A stretch of DNA of 25,767 bases from SIG607 sp045655165 (GTDB lineage: Bacteria; Bacillota; Clostridia; Oscillospirales; Acutalibacteraceae), in NCBI GenBank assembly GCA_045655165.1, contig JAZOOT010000002.1, positions 1-25,767 on the forward strand, in the 5' to 3' direction. Below are positions 1 to 6,930 of the stretch, piece by piece. How positions within the stretch are numbered: the stretch's first letter is position 1; every line of letters starts with the position of its first letter. A program made the translations under genes and the position numbers. Under the pieces are notes generated by a model. That model was not told the origin of the DNA. It did no database searches and worked only from the letters and a program-made list of their open reading frames with translations.

Positions 1-2
1 TC

Positions 3-92
3 GAGATTGCCGATGAATTTATAAGCAAAATCTTCATCGGAAAGCTCAAAAAGGATGGCAAGAGAGAAATCAAGATTGAGTGGAAAATTTAG
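3..92 (+). CDS. Probable large serine recombinase, C-terminal tail only
   Basis: An open frame enters from the left edge and stops at TAG 90-92, giving 29 residues that end in IKIEWKI. The pattern (a short FISKIFIG helix, then a Lys-rich strand pair ending in WKI) resembles the last residues of large serine recombinases of clostridial integrative elements, whose tails often read FIDKI... followed by a strand ending in W-K-F/I. Codon use is unlike the neighbours: ATC and AAG are common here, while the downstream genes prefer ATT and AAA. That fits imported DNA. In such elements the recombinase gene lies at the very end of the element, next to the attachment junction, which fits the broken amidase that follows. 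The catalytic domain is outside the window, so the family call is an inference from a short tail and could be wrong. Confidence 0.45.
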   Translation, partial: EIADEFISKIFIGKLKKDGKREIKIEWKI

Positions 93-164
93 TGAAAATA
101 ACCACTCAAAAAACGACAAAATATACAAGATTAACAAAAAAGTATAGTATTAGCTAACTCAGCC
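93..164. mobile_element. Probable right end of an integrated element and att junction
   Basis: This A+T-rich non-coding stretch lies between the recombinase-like stop (92) and the first recognisable amidase codon (His of H-G-G, 165-167). The amidase frame runs open back only to TAA at 132-134. The residues just before the histidine (LANSA) do not match the expected strand and D-x-G-H motif of amidase_3 enzymes, while everything from HGGFDGG onward matches well. The crossover is therefore probably within a few bases of 150-165. The other end of the element is outside the window, so the core sequence cannot be defined here. Confidence 0.45.
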
Positions 165-737
165 CACGGCGGGTTTGATGGCGGGGCTGTTGCGGGGGAT
201 GGTACGGTAGAAAAAGATATTAACCTTGAAATATCCTTAAAACTTGGTGCGTTTTTAGAAAGTTATGGGTTTAATGTTATTTATACGCGCACAGTTGATG
301 ATTCGGTCGATAACAATGCCGATAAAAAAATAAGCAGCCGCAAAAAAAGCGATTTAAACAACCGTTTAGAACTTATAAACAGTAATAAAGAAGCTTTATT
401 TGTAAGTGTTCACTTAAATAAGTTCACTTCAGGCAAAGCAAACGGCGCACAGGTATTTTATTCGCCAAATAATAAAGAATCGGCAGTGCTTGCAGAGTGT
501 TTGCAAAGTGAGATTAAAACGCTTTTGCAAAACAATAACAACAGGGCAATAAAAAAAGCCAATAAAAGCATTTATCTTTTGCATAATGCTTTATCGCCTG
601 CGGTTATTGTAGAATGTGGATTTTTAAGCAATAAAAACGAACTGGAACTATTAAAAGACGAAGAATACCAAATGAAAATGGCTTTTAGTATTTTCAGCGG
701 AATTTTAAAATATTATTCTAATGGGGTAAATAAATGA
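138..737 (+). pseudogene. cwlD: CwlD-like N-acetylmuramoyl-L-alanine amidase, 5' end missing
   Basis: Read in the frame that ends at TGA 735-737, this encodes a nearly complete amidase_3 domain: HGGFDGG, then GTVEKDINL, then SRKKSDLNNRL, FVSVHLN, GAQVFYSP, and VIVECGFLSN near the end. The zinc ligands (His of HGG, Glu of VEKD, His of SVHLN) and the catalytic Glu (VECGF) are all present. The spacing and the SRR/SRK-x3-DL and YLL motifs match CwlD, the germination-specific amidase that makes muramic-delta-lactam in spore cortex. No ATG, GTG or TTG lies in frame between the stop at 132-134 and GTG 486, and the signal/membrane anchor and first beta strand are absent. The gene is therefore truncated, most simply by the element to its left. 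The stop overlaps the radA start (ATGA). If the missing 5' part lies on the far side of the element, excision could restore the gene. A GTG at 486 would give only an 83-residue fragment lacking the first zinc ligands. Confidence 0.75.
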
Positions 738-2098
738 CAGAACGTGTAAAAACTGCTTATGTGTGTTCAGAATGCGGTAACACACAGGCAAAATGGTCGG
801 GCAAATGCTCTTCTTGCGGTAATTGGAATACACTCACAGAAACAATTGTATCCACTGCAAAAAATAATAAGGCACCTACCTTTATTAACAATGATTTTTC
901 GGCGTTAAATCTTAATGAAATAAGTTTAGATGCAAAGCAAAGATTTAAAACCGGAATAAGCGAACTTGATAACGTATTAGGTGGCGGAATTGTAAAGGGA
1001 AGCGCTGTTTTTTTAAGCGGTGACCCAGGTATTGGTAAATCTACAATTTTGCTTCAAATTGCAAATAAATTACCTAATTTAAAGGAAATTTTATATGTAT
1101 CGGGCGAAGAATCTGCCTCGCAAATAAAAATACGTGCAGAGCGTCTTGGCGTTAGCGGTAAAAACCTTGTTGTTGTTTGTGAAGACGATGTTTTAAAAAT
1201 TTGTGATTATATTAGTGCTAAAAAGCCCGATATGGTTATGATAGATTCGATTCAAACAATGCGAATTGATGAACTTTCTTCTTCTGCAGGCAGTGTTGTT
1301 CAAGTTCGTGAAAGCACAAATTTACTGCTTCGCACCTGCAAGGTAAACGAAATTCCTTTGTTTGTAGTTGGCCACGTAAACAAGGGCGGTGAAATAGCAG
1401 GGCCAAAAGTTTTAGAACATATTGTTGATACAGTTTTGTATTTTGAGGGCGAAAGAAATCAATCGTACCGAATTTTGCGTGCAGTTAAAAACCGTTTTGG
1501 CTCGACAAACGAAATAGGCGTTTTTGAAATGTCGGAAAACGGTCTTGAACAGGTTGCTAACCCTTCGGCAATGTTATTATCAGGCAGGGCAAAGAATGCT
1601 TCGGGCAGTTTTATAACCTGTGTTGTTGAAGGAACAAGACCAATTCTTGCCGAAGTACAAGGTTTGGTTACCACAACCGGTTTTGGTAACCCAAGACGTG
1701 TTTCAACGGGTTTTGATTTTAACCGTCTTAATTTAATACTCGCTATATTAGAAAAACGTCTTGGCATACATTTTTCAACTTTAGATACATATTTAAACGT
1801 AACAGGCGGCATTAAATTAGATGAACCCGCTGCCGATTTGGCTGTGGCACTTTCACTTATTTCGGCTTTACGTGACGTGCCCGTAAGCATGGATACAATT
1901 GCTTTTGGCGAAATGGGACTTTCGGGCGAAATAAGAAGTGTTGCACGTGTTCAAGAAAGGGTAAAAGAGGCGGCACGGCTTGGCTTTAAAACTTGCATTT
2001 TACCTAAAGCTTGCCTTTCTTCCTTAAAAGAGTTAGATACCAATATGGAAATTCTAGGTGTTTCTACAATACACGAAGCCGCAGCGCTAATAAGATAA
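734..2098 (+). CDS. radA: DNA repair protein RadA (Sms)
   Basis: A 454-residue protein of normal RadA length. It has an N-terminal C4 zinc finger (Cys11, Cys14, Cys25, Cys28), a RecA-like ATPase core with Walker A GDPGIGKST at residues 96-104, the RadA-specific KNRFG motif near residue 250, and a C-terminal Lon-protease-like domain containing DEPAADLAVALSL. RadA is a hexameric branch-migration helicase that extends recombination intermediates beside RecA. Its ATG overlaps the stop of the truncated amidase (ATGA), implying that the two were co-transcribed before the left-hand gene was broken. Its present promoter may be inside the amidase remnant or the element. In many Firmicutes radA is followed by disA; here it is followed directly by a terminator and a convergent gene. 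Confidence 0.97.
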   Translation: MTERVKTAYVCSECGNTQAKWSGKCSSCGNWNTLTETIVSTAKNNKAPTFINNDFSALNLNEISLDAKQRFKTGISELDNVLGGGIVKGSAVFLSGDPGIGKSTILLQIANKLPNLKEILYVSGEESASQIKIRAERLGVSGKNLVVVCEDDVLKICDYISAKKPDMVMIDSIQTMRIDELSSSAGSVVQVRESTNLLLRTCKVNEIPLFVVGHVNKGGEIAGPKVLEHIVDTVLYFEGERNQSYRILRAVKNRFGSTNEIGVFEMSENGLEQVANPSAMLLSGRAKNASGSFITCVVEGTRPILAEVQGLVTTTGFGNPRRVSTGFDFNRLNLILAILEKRLGIHFSTLDTYLNVTGGIKLDEPAADLAVALSLISALRDVPVSMDTIAFGEMGLSGEIRSVARVQERVKEAARLGFKTCILPKACLSSLKELDTNMEILGVSTIHEAAALIR

Positions 2099-2100
2099 CA

Positions 2101-2128
2101 AAAAAGCAACCGTAAGGTTGCTTTTTTT
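2101..2128. terminator. Bidirectional terminator between radA and tmcAL
   Basis: An 11-bp perfect stem (AAAAAGCAACC / GGTTGCTTTTT) with a GTAA loop, followed by T residues on the plus strand; the A-run in front provides the T tract on the minus strand. It sits 2 bases after the radA stop, and the tmcAL stop (2127-2129) lies at its edge, so it can end both convergent transcripts. Confidence 0.9.
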
Positions 2129-3296
2129 ATAATTTAACGGGTTGGTAAACAAGTTCTTTTCCGCTTTCTTCGGGGCTGTTTTGGCATAACTGATAAATAT
2201 CGTTAATTTTACTTTGCTTTTCAAAGGTTTCTTTGGCAAAACCCGAAATTGAAGCAATTTGCTTGCTGTTAATAATTATTGGCAAAGCACTGTTTTTTGC
2301 AATTTTTTTAATTATTTCTTCGCCTTTTTTATTAAAGCCCAAAACGCGAATATAAGGAACATCTTTTTCGGTATCGTTTGCGGTTATATCAAGCGCCGCG
2401 TTTATAACCAAACGCCTAATTGCAGCGTTTGTATACCTTTTTGTTTGCAAAGAATTAAATAGTTCTTCAACATTTTTTGCTGTGCTAACCTGTTTTTTTA
2501 AGCGGTTTTCCAAACCTTCGCGTAAATCTGGCAAATTATTAAAATTATCTTTTTGCCTAAGTTTAAAAATAATTCCGTCAGAAATATTTTTAATATCCGA
2601 AATTTTAGAATTTTTATACAGTTTAAAAACATTATTTGGAACAAAATCTTTTATGCTATCAAAATTCCCTAAACTGATTTCGTTTCTAATATATGTTGAA
2701 CTTGCAAAATTATTTATGGTGCTTTTGCTGTCGTGTAAGGCACCGTTACGCTCAACCGTGCAAAGCGAAAAAGGGGAGTTAAGCCGTTTAATTGCCTTAA
2801 TATATTCAATTCCCAAAATGTTGTTTCCGTCTTTAAGTAAACCGTTTTCAATTGAAAACTCTTTGTTTATAATATTTTCACGCGCTGCGGCATAAGAGGA
2901 CGCGTTTTTTAATTCTTCTTTAATTTTTTGGCTAAAATTATCGCTTAAAATAAAATCAGCTATGTTTGTTAATATTTTTGCGTTTTCACAGTTAATTCCA
3001 AAAGCCAAACGATTTACAGTGTTGGTATCGAAAAACAGTTTTACGGCAGAATATGCAAATTTTTCGGCACCGCTCATAGCCCACATGCTTGGGAGTTCAA
3101 TTACTAAATCGGCACCGTTTAAAAGTGCGGCGTTTGTACGAACTTTTTTGTCAAAAAAGGCGGGTTCACCGCGCTGAACAAAATCACCGCTTAAAACGCA
3201 AACAATACCGTCACTGTTTTCTTTGGCGGTGTCAATTAAATACTTGTGCCCGTTGTGAAACGGATTAAATTCGGCAACAATACCCGTAACTGTCAT
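2127..3296 (-). CDS. tmcAL: tRNA(Met) cytidine acetate ligase TmcAL (YlbM family)
   Basis: A 389-residue protein starting MTVTGIVAEFNPFHNGH, with the nucleotidyltransferase HxGH motif at residues 14-17, followed by SGDFVQRGEPA and ADLVIELP, all diagnostic of the TmcAL/YlbM family. The enzyme uses acetate and ATP to form acetyl-AMP and acetylates the wobble cytidine (ac4C34) of elongator tRNA-Met. I chose the ATG at 3296 because GGAG lies 6 bases upstream; a TTG four codons further upstream would bury that ribosome binding site. It is divergent from ackA, whose product interconverts acetate and acetyl phosphate, so the two genes share a metabolite. Confidence 0.93.
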   Translation of the reverse strand: MTVTGIVAEFNPFHNGHKYLIDTAKENSDGIVCVLSGDFVQRGEPAFFDKKVRTNAALLNGADLVIELPSMWAMSGAEKFAYSAVKLFFDTNTVNRLAFGINCENAKILTNIADFILSDNFSQKIKEELKNASSYAAARENIINKEFSIENGLLKDGNNILGIEYIKAIKRLNSPFSLCTVERNGALHDSKSTINNFASSTYIRNEISLGNFDSIKDFVPNNVFKLYKNSKISDIKNISDGIIFKLRQKDNFNNLPDLREGLENRLKKQVSTAKNVEELFNSLQTKRYTNAAIRRLVINAALDITANDTEKDVPYIRVLGFNKKGEEIIKKIAKNSALPIIINSKQIASISGFAKETFEKQSKINDIYQLCQNSPEESGKELVYQPVKL

Positions 3297-3440
3297 AAAT
3301 ATCTCCAAAATAGCACTTGAAAAATTAAATAATATCTATTATTATATAATAGTTAGATTATGTGTATACCGATTTTAACATATTTTGTTAAAGGTTTCAA
3401 CACAAAAAAATATCGCCAACGGCAGATAGGAGAAATAAAT
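3297..3440. promoter_or_regulatory. Divergent tmcAL/ackA intergenic region with inverted repeat
   Basis: A very A+T-rich stretch with a TATAAT at 3345-3350 inside a 12-bp palindrome (TATTATATAATA, 3340-3351), so it could serve as a -10 element for either direction. I cannot find a well-spaced -35 for it. Further in, TTTAACA-TATTT-TGTTAAA (3374-3392) is a perfect 7-5-7 inverted repeat in the ackA leader and could be an operator or a small hairpin. The ackA ribosome binding site AGGAG lies at 3428-3432. Confidence 0.35.
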
Positions 3441-4628
3441 ATGAAAATTTTCGTTGTAAACGCAGGTAGTTCTTCATTAAAGTATCAGCTTATTGATATG
3501 GAAACTGAAGAAGTTCTTGCAAAAGGCCTTTGTGAAAGAATTGGTGTTAGCGGTGCTATTACCCACAAAGCAGCTGACGGCAGAGTATATTCAAAAGAAA
3601 TTAATATGCCCACTCATACCGAAGCATTTGAAGCAGTTGTGTATGCTCTTACAAAAAGCGATGCAAAGGTTATTGATACTTTTGATGAAATTTCGGCTAT
3701 TGGTCACAGAATAGTTCAAGGTGGCGCAGTATTTAGCAAATCTTGCCTTGTTGAACCTTGGGTTGTTGAAAAAATTGAAGAATTGGGCGCAATGGCTCCT
3801 TTACATAACCCCGCACACGTTTTGGCTATTAAAGCTTGCTACAAAACTTTTGGCGATAAAATTCCTCAGGCAGTTGTGTTCGATACATCTTTCCACCAAA
3901 CAATGAGTGAAGAAGTTTATATGTTTGCACTTCCTTATGAGTATTACGAAAAATACGGTATTCGTAAATACGGTGCTCACGGAACTTCCCATAAATTTGT
4001 AAGCGAACGCGTTGCTGAAATTAAGGGTAACAAAAACATTAAAACAATAGTTTGCCACATTGGTAACGGTGCTTCCATTACCGCTGTTAAAAACGGTGAA
4101 TGTTTTGATACTTCTATGGGCTTTACTCCGCTTGATGGCTTCATGATGGGCACAAGAAGCGGCGGTGTTGACCCCTCGGCTTTAACCTATATTGCTGAAA
4201 AAGAAAATATGAATGCGGCTGATGTAAACAAAATGTGCAACCATAAATCCGGTTTGCTTGGCGTTTCGGGTGTTTCTAACGATAGCCGTGACGTTGAGGC
4301 AGCAGCAAAAGCAGGTAACCACAGGGCAGAATTGGCTTTAAATATGCAGCAATATCAAATTCTTAAATACGTTGGCTCTTACGTGGCTGCTATGAACGGT
4401 GTTGATGCTATTGCATTTACTGCCGGTATTGGTGAAAACAACCCCGATTTACGTTCCTTTGTTTGCAAAAATCTTGCTTACTTGGGCGTTAAAATTGATG
4501 AAGAGAAAAACCATATTCGCGGAGAAGAAGTTAAAATTTCTACCGAAGATTCTAAGGTTGACGTTTACGTAATTCCTACTAATGAAGAACTTGCAATAGC
4601 ACGCGATACTTTGGCTTTAATTTCTTAA
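3441..4628 (+). CDS. ackA: Acetate kinase
   Basis: A 395-residue protein of standard length. It shows the N-terminal phosphate loop MKIFVVNAGSSSLKYQ and the ASKHA-family motifs GHRIVQGG, PLHNPAH, VFDTSFHQTM, YGAHGTSHKFV, HIGNGAS and FTAGIGENN. The enzyme interconverts acetyl phosphate + ADP and acetate + ATP in the cytoplasm, the ATP-yielding step of acetate fermentation. The ATG at 3441 follows AGGAG by 8 bases and gives the conserved N-terminus; an upstream extension to 3360 is open but has no homologous features. The usual partner pta is not in the window. The galactokinase-family gene starts 15 bases downstream, so the two are probably co-transcribed. Confidence 0.97.
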   Translation: MKIFVVNAGSSSLKYQLIDMETEEVLAKGLCERIGVSGAITHKAADGRVYSKEINMPTHTEAFEAVVYALTKSDAKVIDTFDEISAIGHRIVQGGAVFSKSCLVEPWVVEKIEELGAMAPLHNPAHVLAIKACYKTFGDKIPQAVVFDTSFHQTMSEEVYMFALPYEYYEKYGIRKYGAHGTSHKFVSERVAEIKGNKNIKTIVCHIGNGASITAVKNGECFDTSMGFTPLDGFMMGTRSGGVDPSALTYIAEKENMNAADVNKMCNHKSGLLGVSGVSNDSRDVEAAAKAGNHRAELALNMQQYQILKYVGSYVAAMNGVDAIAFTAGIGENNPDLRSFVCKNLAYLGVKIDEEKNHIRGEEVKISTEDSKVDVYVIPTNEELAIARDTLALIS

Positions 4629-4643
4629 TTGAAAGGCAAATTT

Positions 4644-5918
4644 ATGAATCTTGTTGAAATAAAAAAACATATTGAAAACGGCGGTCTTGATAAAACTTTT
4701 GACAGTATGTATAAAGATACTTCCGCTTCAAGAGAACGGTACATTAAGGCAATTGATTCTTTTAACAATTTTTTTGCTGACAGTAATGATGTTAGGTTGT
4801 TTTCTGCGCCCGGCAGAACCGAAGTTGGCGGCAACCACACCGACCACCAACACGGCCGTGTTTTGGCAGGCAGTATTGACCTTGACGCCATTGCAGTTGT
4901 TGCAAAAAATAATGAAAATAAGATTGTATTAAAGTCCGAAGGTTACGATGTAATTACGGTTGATATTGCTGATTTGTGTAAAAAGGATAGCGAAGAGGGA
5001 ACAACCCTTGCGCTTATTCGCGGTTGTTGTAACTATGTAAAAGAACAGGGCTTCACACTTGGCGGTTTCAACGCTTATGTTACATCAAATGTTTTGCGTG
5101 GTTCGGGACTTTCTTCTTCGGCTGCTTTTGAAGTTTTAATTTGCAATATTTTAAACGGTTTGTTTTGCGAACGCAAACTTAATAAGGTGCAAATTGCTGT
5201 TTTTTCTCAAAAAGCTGAAAGGGAATATTTTGGTAAACCTTGCGGTTTGCTTGACCAAATGGCATCTTCTCAGGGCGGTTTTACTGCGGTTGATTTCTTT
5301 GACCCAAGTAATCCTGTTATTGAAAACGTTGATTTTGATATTACTTCAAAAAATTATGTTTTGTGTGTTGTTGATACACATGGCGACCATGCCGATTTAA
5401 CGCAGGATTACGCTGATATTACTATTGAATGTAAAAAAATCAGCAATTATTTTGGCAAAGAATTTTTGCGTGAAGTAAATACAGCCGATTTTTATGCTTC
5501 AATTAGTGATTTAAGGGAAAAATTTGGTGACCGTGCAGTTTTAAGGGCAATTCACTTCTTTAATGAAGACCAGCGCGCAAACGAAGAAAAAATTGCTTTG
5601 CAAAGAGATGATTTTGAACGTTTCCTTGATTTAGTAAATGAATCGGGCGACTCTTCTTACAAATATTTGCAAAACATATATTCGGTTTCAAATGTTAGTA
5701 ACCAAGGACTTTCTTTGGCACTTGCTTTAACCGAAATGTTCTTAAAAGGCGAGGGTGCTTGCCGTGTTCACGGCGGTGGATTTGCAGGAACAATACAATG
5801 TTACATACCGGCGGATAAAATTAACGAATATAAAGAAATGATAGATTCGGTTTTTGGCGAAAACAGTTGCCAAATTTTAAAAATTCGTTCTGTCGGCGGT
5901 TGTGAAATTAAAATTTAA
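4644..5918 (+). CDS. galK: Galactokinase-family GHMP sugar kinase
   Basis: A 424-residue GHMP kinase with the galactokinase-type N-terminal signature at residues 55-71 (APGRTEVGGNHTDHQHG), the ATP-binding loop LRGSGLSSSAAFE, a catalytic-base region GLLDQM (Asp204) and a C-terminal motif GEGACRVHGGGFAGT. The family phosphorylates C1 of galactose in the Leloir pathway. In the classical signature (GRVNLIGEHTDYN) a Glu contacts the sugar; here that position is Asn64, while Arg58, His65 and Asp67 are kept, so the sugar could differ from galactose. No galT, galE or sugar transporter is nearby; its partner is ackA. The ATG at 4644 has GAAAGG 7 bases upstream and is preferred over TTG 4629. A strong terminator follows. 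Confidence 0.82.
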   Translation: MNLVEIKKHIENGGLDKTFDSMYKDTSASRERYIKAIDSFNNFFADSNDVRLFSAPGRTEVGGNHTDHQHGRVLAGSIDLDAIAVVAKNNENKIVLKSEGYDVITVDIADLCKKDSEEGTTLALIRGCCNYVKEQGFTLGGFNAYVTSNVLRGSGLSSSAAFEVLICNILNGLFCERKLNKVQIAVFSQKAEREYFGKPCGLLDQMASSQGGFTAVDFFDPSNPVIENVDFDITSKNYVLCVVDTHGDHADLTQDYADITIECKKISNYFGKEFLREVNTADFYASISDLREKFGDRAVLRAIHFFNEDQRANEEKIALQRDDFERFLDLVNESGDSSYKYLQNIYSVSNVSNQGLSLALALTEMFLKGEGACRVHGGGFAGTIQCYIPADKINEYKEMIDSVFGENSCQILKIRSVGGCEIKI

Positions 5919-5924
5919 TATGTT

Positions 5925-5957
5925 GAAACGCCGAAAATTTTCGGCGTTTCTTTTTTT
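5925..5957 (+). terminator. Terminator of the ackA-galK unit
   Basis: A 26-base perfect inverted repeat (GAAACGCCGAAAA / TTTTCGGCGTTTC) at 5925-5950, then a run of seven T. It lies 6 bases after the galK stop. Confidence 0.93.
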
Positions 5958-6022
5958 CTTTTTATCGTTTAAAACATAAAATTAAGGAATACTGACAAAA
6001 AATGGCAATAAAATAAGAAATA

Positions 6023-6029
6023 TGTCGCA
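6023..6029 (+). promoter_or_regulatory. Possible Spo0A box upstream of spo0A
   Basis: TGTCGCA matches six of seven positions of the Spo0A-binding box TGTCGAA and lies 45 bases upstream of the predicted -35. A single imperfect heptamer is weak evidence; autoregulation of spo0A is known in spore formers. Confidence 0.25.
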
Positions 6030-6067
6030 AAAACTGAAAAAAATCCAATATTTTTGTAATTTTACTG

Positions 6068-6096
6068 TTGAATTTTTTGGAAAATAGTGGTAAAAT
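6068..6096 (+). promoter_or_regulatory. Sigma-A-type promoter of spo0A
   Basis: TTGAAT (6068-6073), a 17-base spacer and TAAAAT (6091-6096) lie 28 bases before the ATG, with GGAGG in between at 6114-6118. The spacing is optimal and the position suits a short leader. Confidence 0.6.
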
Positions 6097-6124
6097 AAGA
6101 AAAAATTTCAATTGGAGGAAAATT

Positions 6125-6895
6125 ATGAAAAACAAATATAAAATTGTAATGGCCGATGATTCAACCCAGTTTGGTAATTTGTGTGCCGAAAAATTAAAAG
6201 CGCATAATATGGAGGTTGTTTTGTGTGAAAAAGACGGAAAGAAGCTTTTAGAAACAATAAAATCAGTTTCACCAGATGTTGTTCTTGCTGATATATTTAT
6301 GCCAAGTTTAGACATTATTGGGGTTATGAAAGAAGTACGCAGTAATTGTCTTAATGCACCTGCATTCTTTGCAATGTCAAGTTTTGATAATCCGCGTCTT
6401 GAAAAAGAAGTTATAACCGAAGGTGCTGCATACTATTTTATTAAACCGTTTGATATTGAAATGTTAGCCGACAGAATTTTACAACTTTCTTCTTGGGCAA
6501 CAATTGAAAACTCGTATGAAAATAAAACCCACATAACCGATACACAGCTTGAACTGATGGTTACCGAAATAATGCACAAAATAGGTGTTCCTGCACACAT
6601 TAAGGGTTATCATTATTTGCGTGAATCAATTATAATGGTTGTGCGCGACGGTGAAGTAATAAATTCGGTAACAAAACTTTTATACCCAACGGTTGCAAAG
6701 AAATTTAAAACAACTTCTTCACGCGTTGAAAGGGCAATTCGCCACGCTATAGAAGTTGCATGGGACCGCGGAGATATTGACGTATTAAATTCTTATTTTG
6801 GTTACACAATTCAAAACGAAAGAGGTAAGCCAACCAACAGTGAATTTATTGCAATGATTGCTGATAAACTTTGTTTAAGATTAAAGGTAGGGTAA
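6125..6895 (+). CDS. spo0A: Sporulation master regulator Spo0A
   Basis: A 256-residue response regulator. The receiver (1-120) has the acidic pair Asp11-Asp12, the phospho-acceptor Asp56 in VVLADIFMP, the switch Ser in AMSSF and the conserved Lys in YFIKPFD. The effector domain carries unmistakable Spo0A motifs: IGVPAHIKGYHYLRE, the recognition segment SSRVERAIRHAIEVAW, and KPTNSEFIAMIADKL at the end. It binds 0A boxes and switches the cell into sporulation when phosphorylated. The ATG at 6125 follows GGAGG; an upstream open extension to 6068 lies in the promoter and is not real. The protein is slightly shorter than the Bacillus one (267 aa). The region after the phospho-Asp reads SLDIIG where most receivers have a D-G. 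In many Firmicutes spo0A follows spoIVB; here it stands alone between terminators. Confidence 0.97.
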   Translation: MKNKYKIVMADDSTQFGNLCAEKLKAHNMEVVLCEKDGKKLLETIKSVSPDVVLADIFMPSLDIIGVMKEVRSNCLNAPAFFAMSSFDNPRLEKEVITEGAAYYFIKPFDIEMLADRILQLSSWATIENSYENKTHITDTQLELMVTEIMHKIGVPAHIKGYHYLRESIIMVVRDGEVINSVTKLLYPTVAKKFKTTSSRVERAIRHAIEVAWDRGDIDVLNSYFGYTIQNERGKPTNSEFIAMIADKLCLRLKVG

Positions 6896-6900
6896 AATTA

Positions 6901-6930
6901 AACCCGCAAACTTAGGTTTGCGGGTTTTTG
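6901..6930. terminator. Bidirectional terminator between spo0A and znuB-like gene
   Basis: An 11-bp perfect stem (AACCCGCAAAC / GTTTGCGGGTT) with a TTAG loop and T residues after it. The stop codon of the convergent permease gene (6912-6914, minus) falls inside the loop, so one hairpin serves both strands. Confidence 0.9.

Noticed and set aside
1459..1890. 143-codon minus-strand frame inside radA
   Set aside because: It is antisense to the conserved RadA ATPase and Lon-like coding region, has no recognisable motif or ribosome binding site, and has the composition expected of a shadow frame.
3374..3392. Inverted repeat as a Rex operator upstream of ackA
   Set aside because: Rex sites have the half-sites in the order TTGTTAA...TTAACAA; here the order is reversed (TTAACA...TGTTAA), so I kept it only as an unassigned repeat.
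5958..6067. Extra gene or RNA between galK and spo0A
   Set aside because: The stretch is A+T-rich and repetitive in composition, with no credible frame or hairpin besides the terminator at its left; only a possible 0A box was kept.
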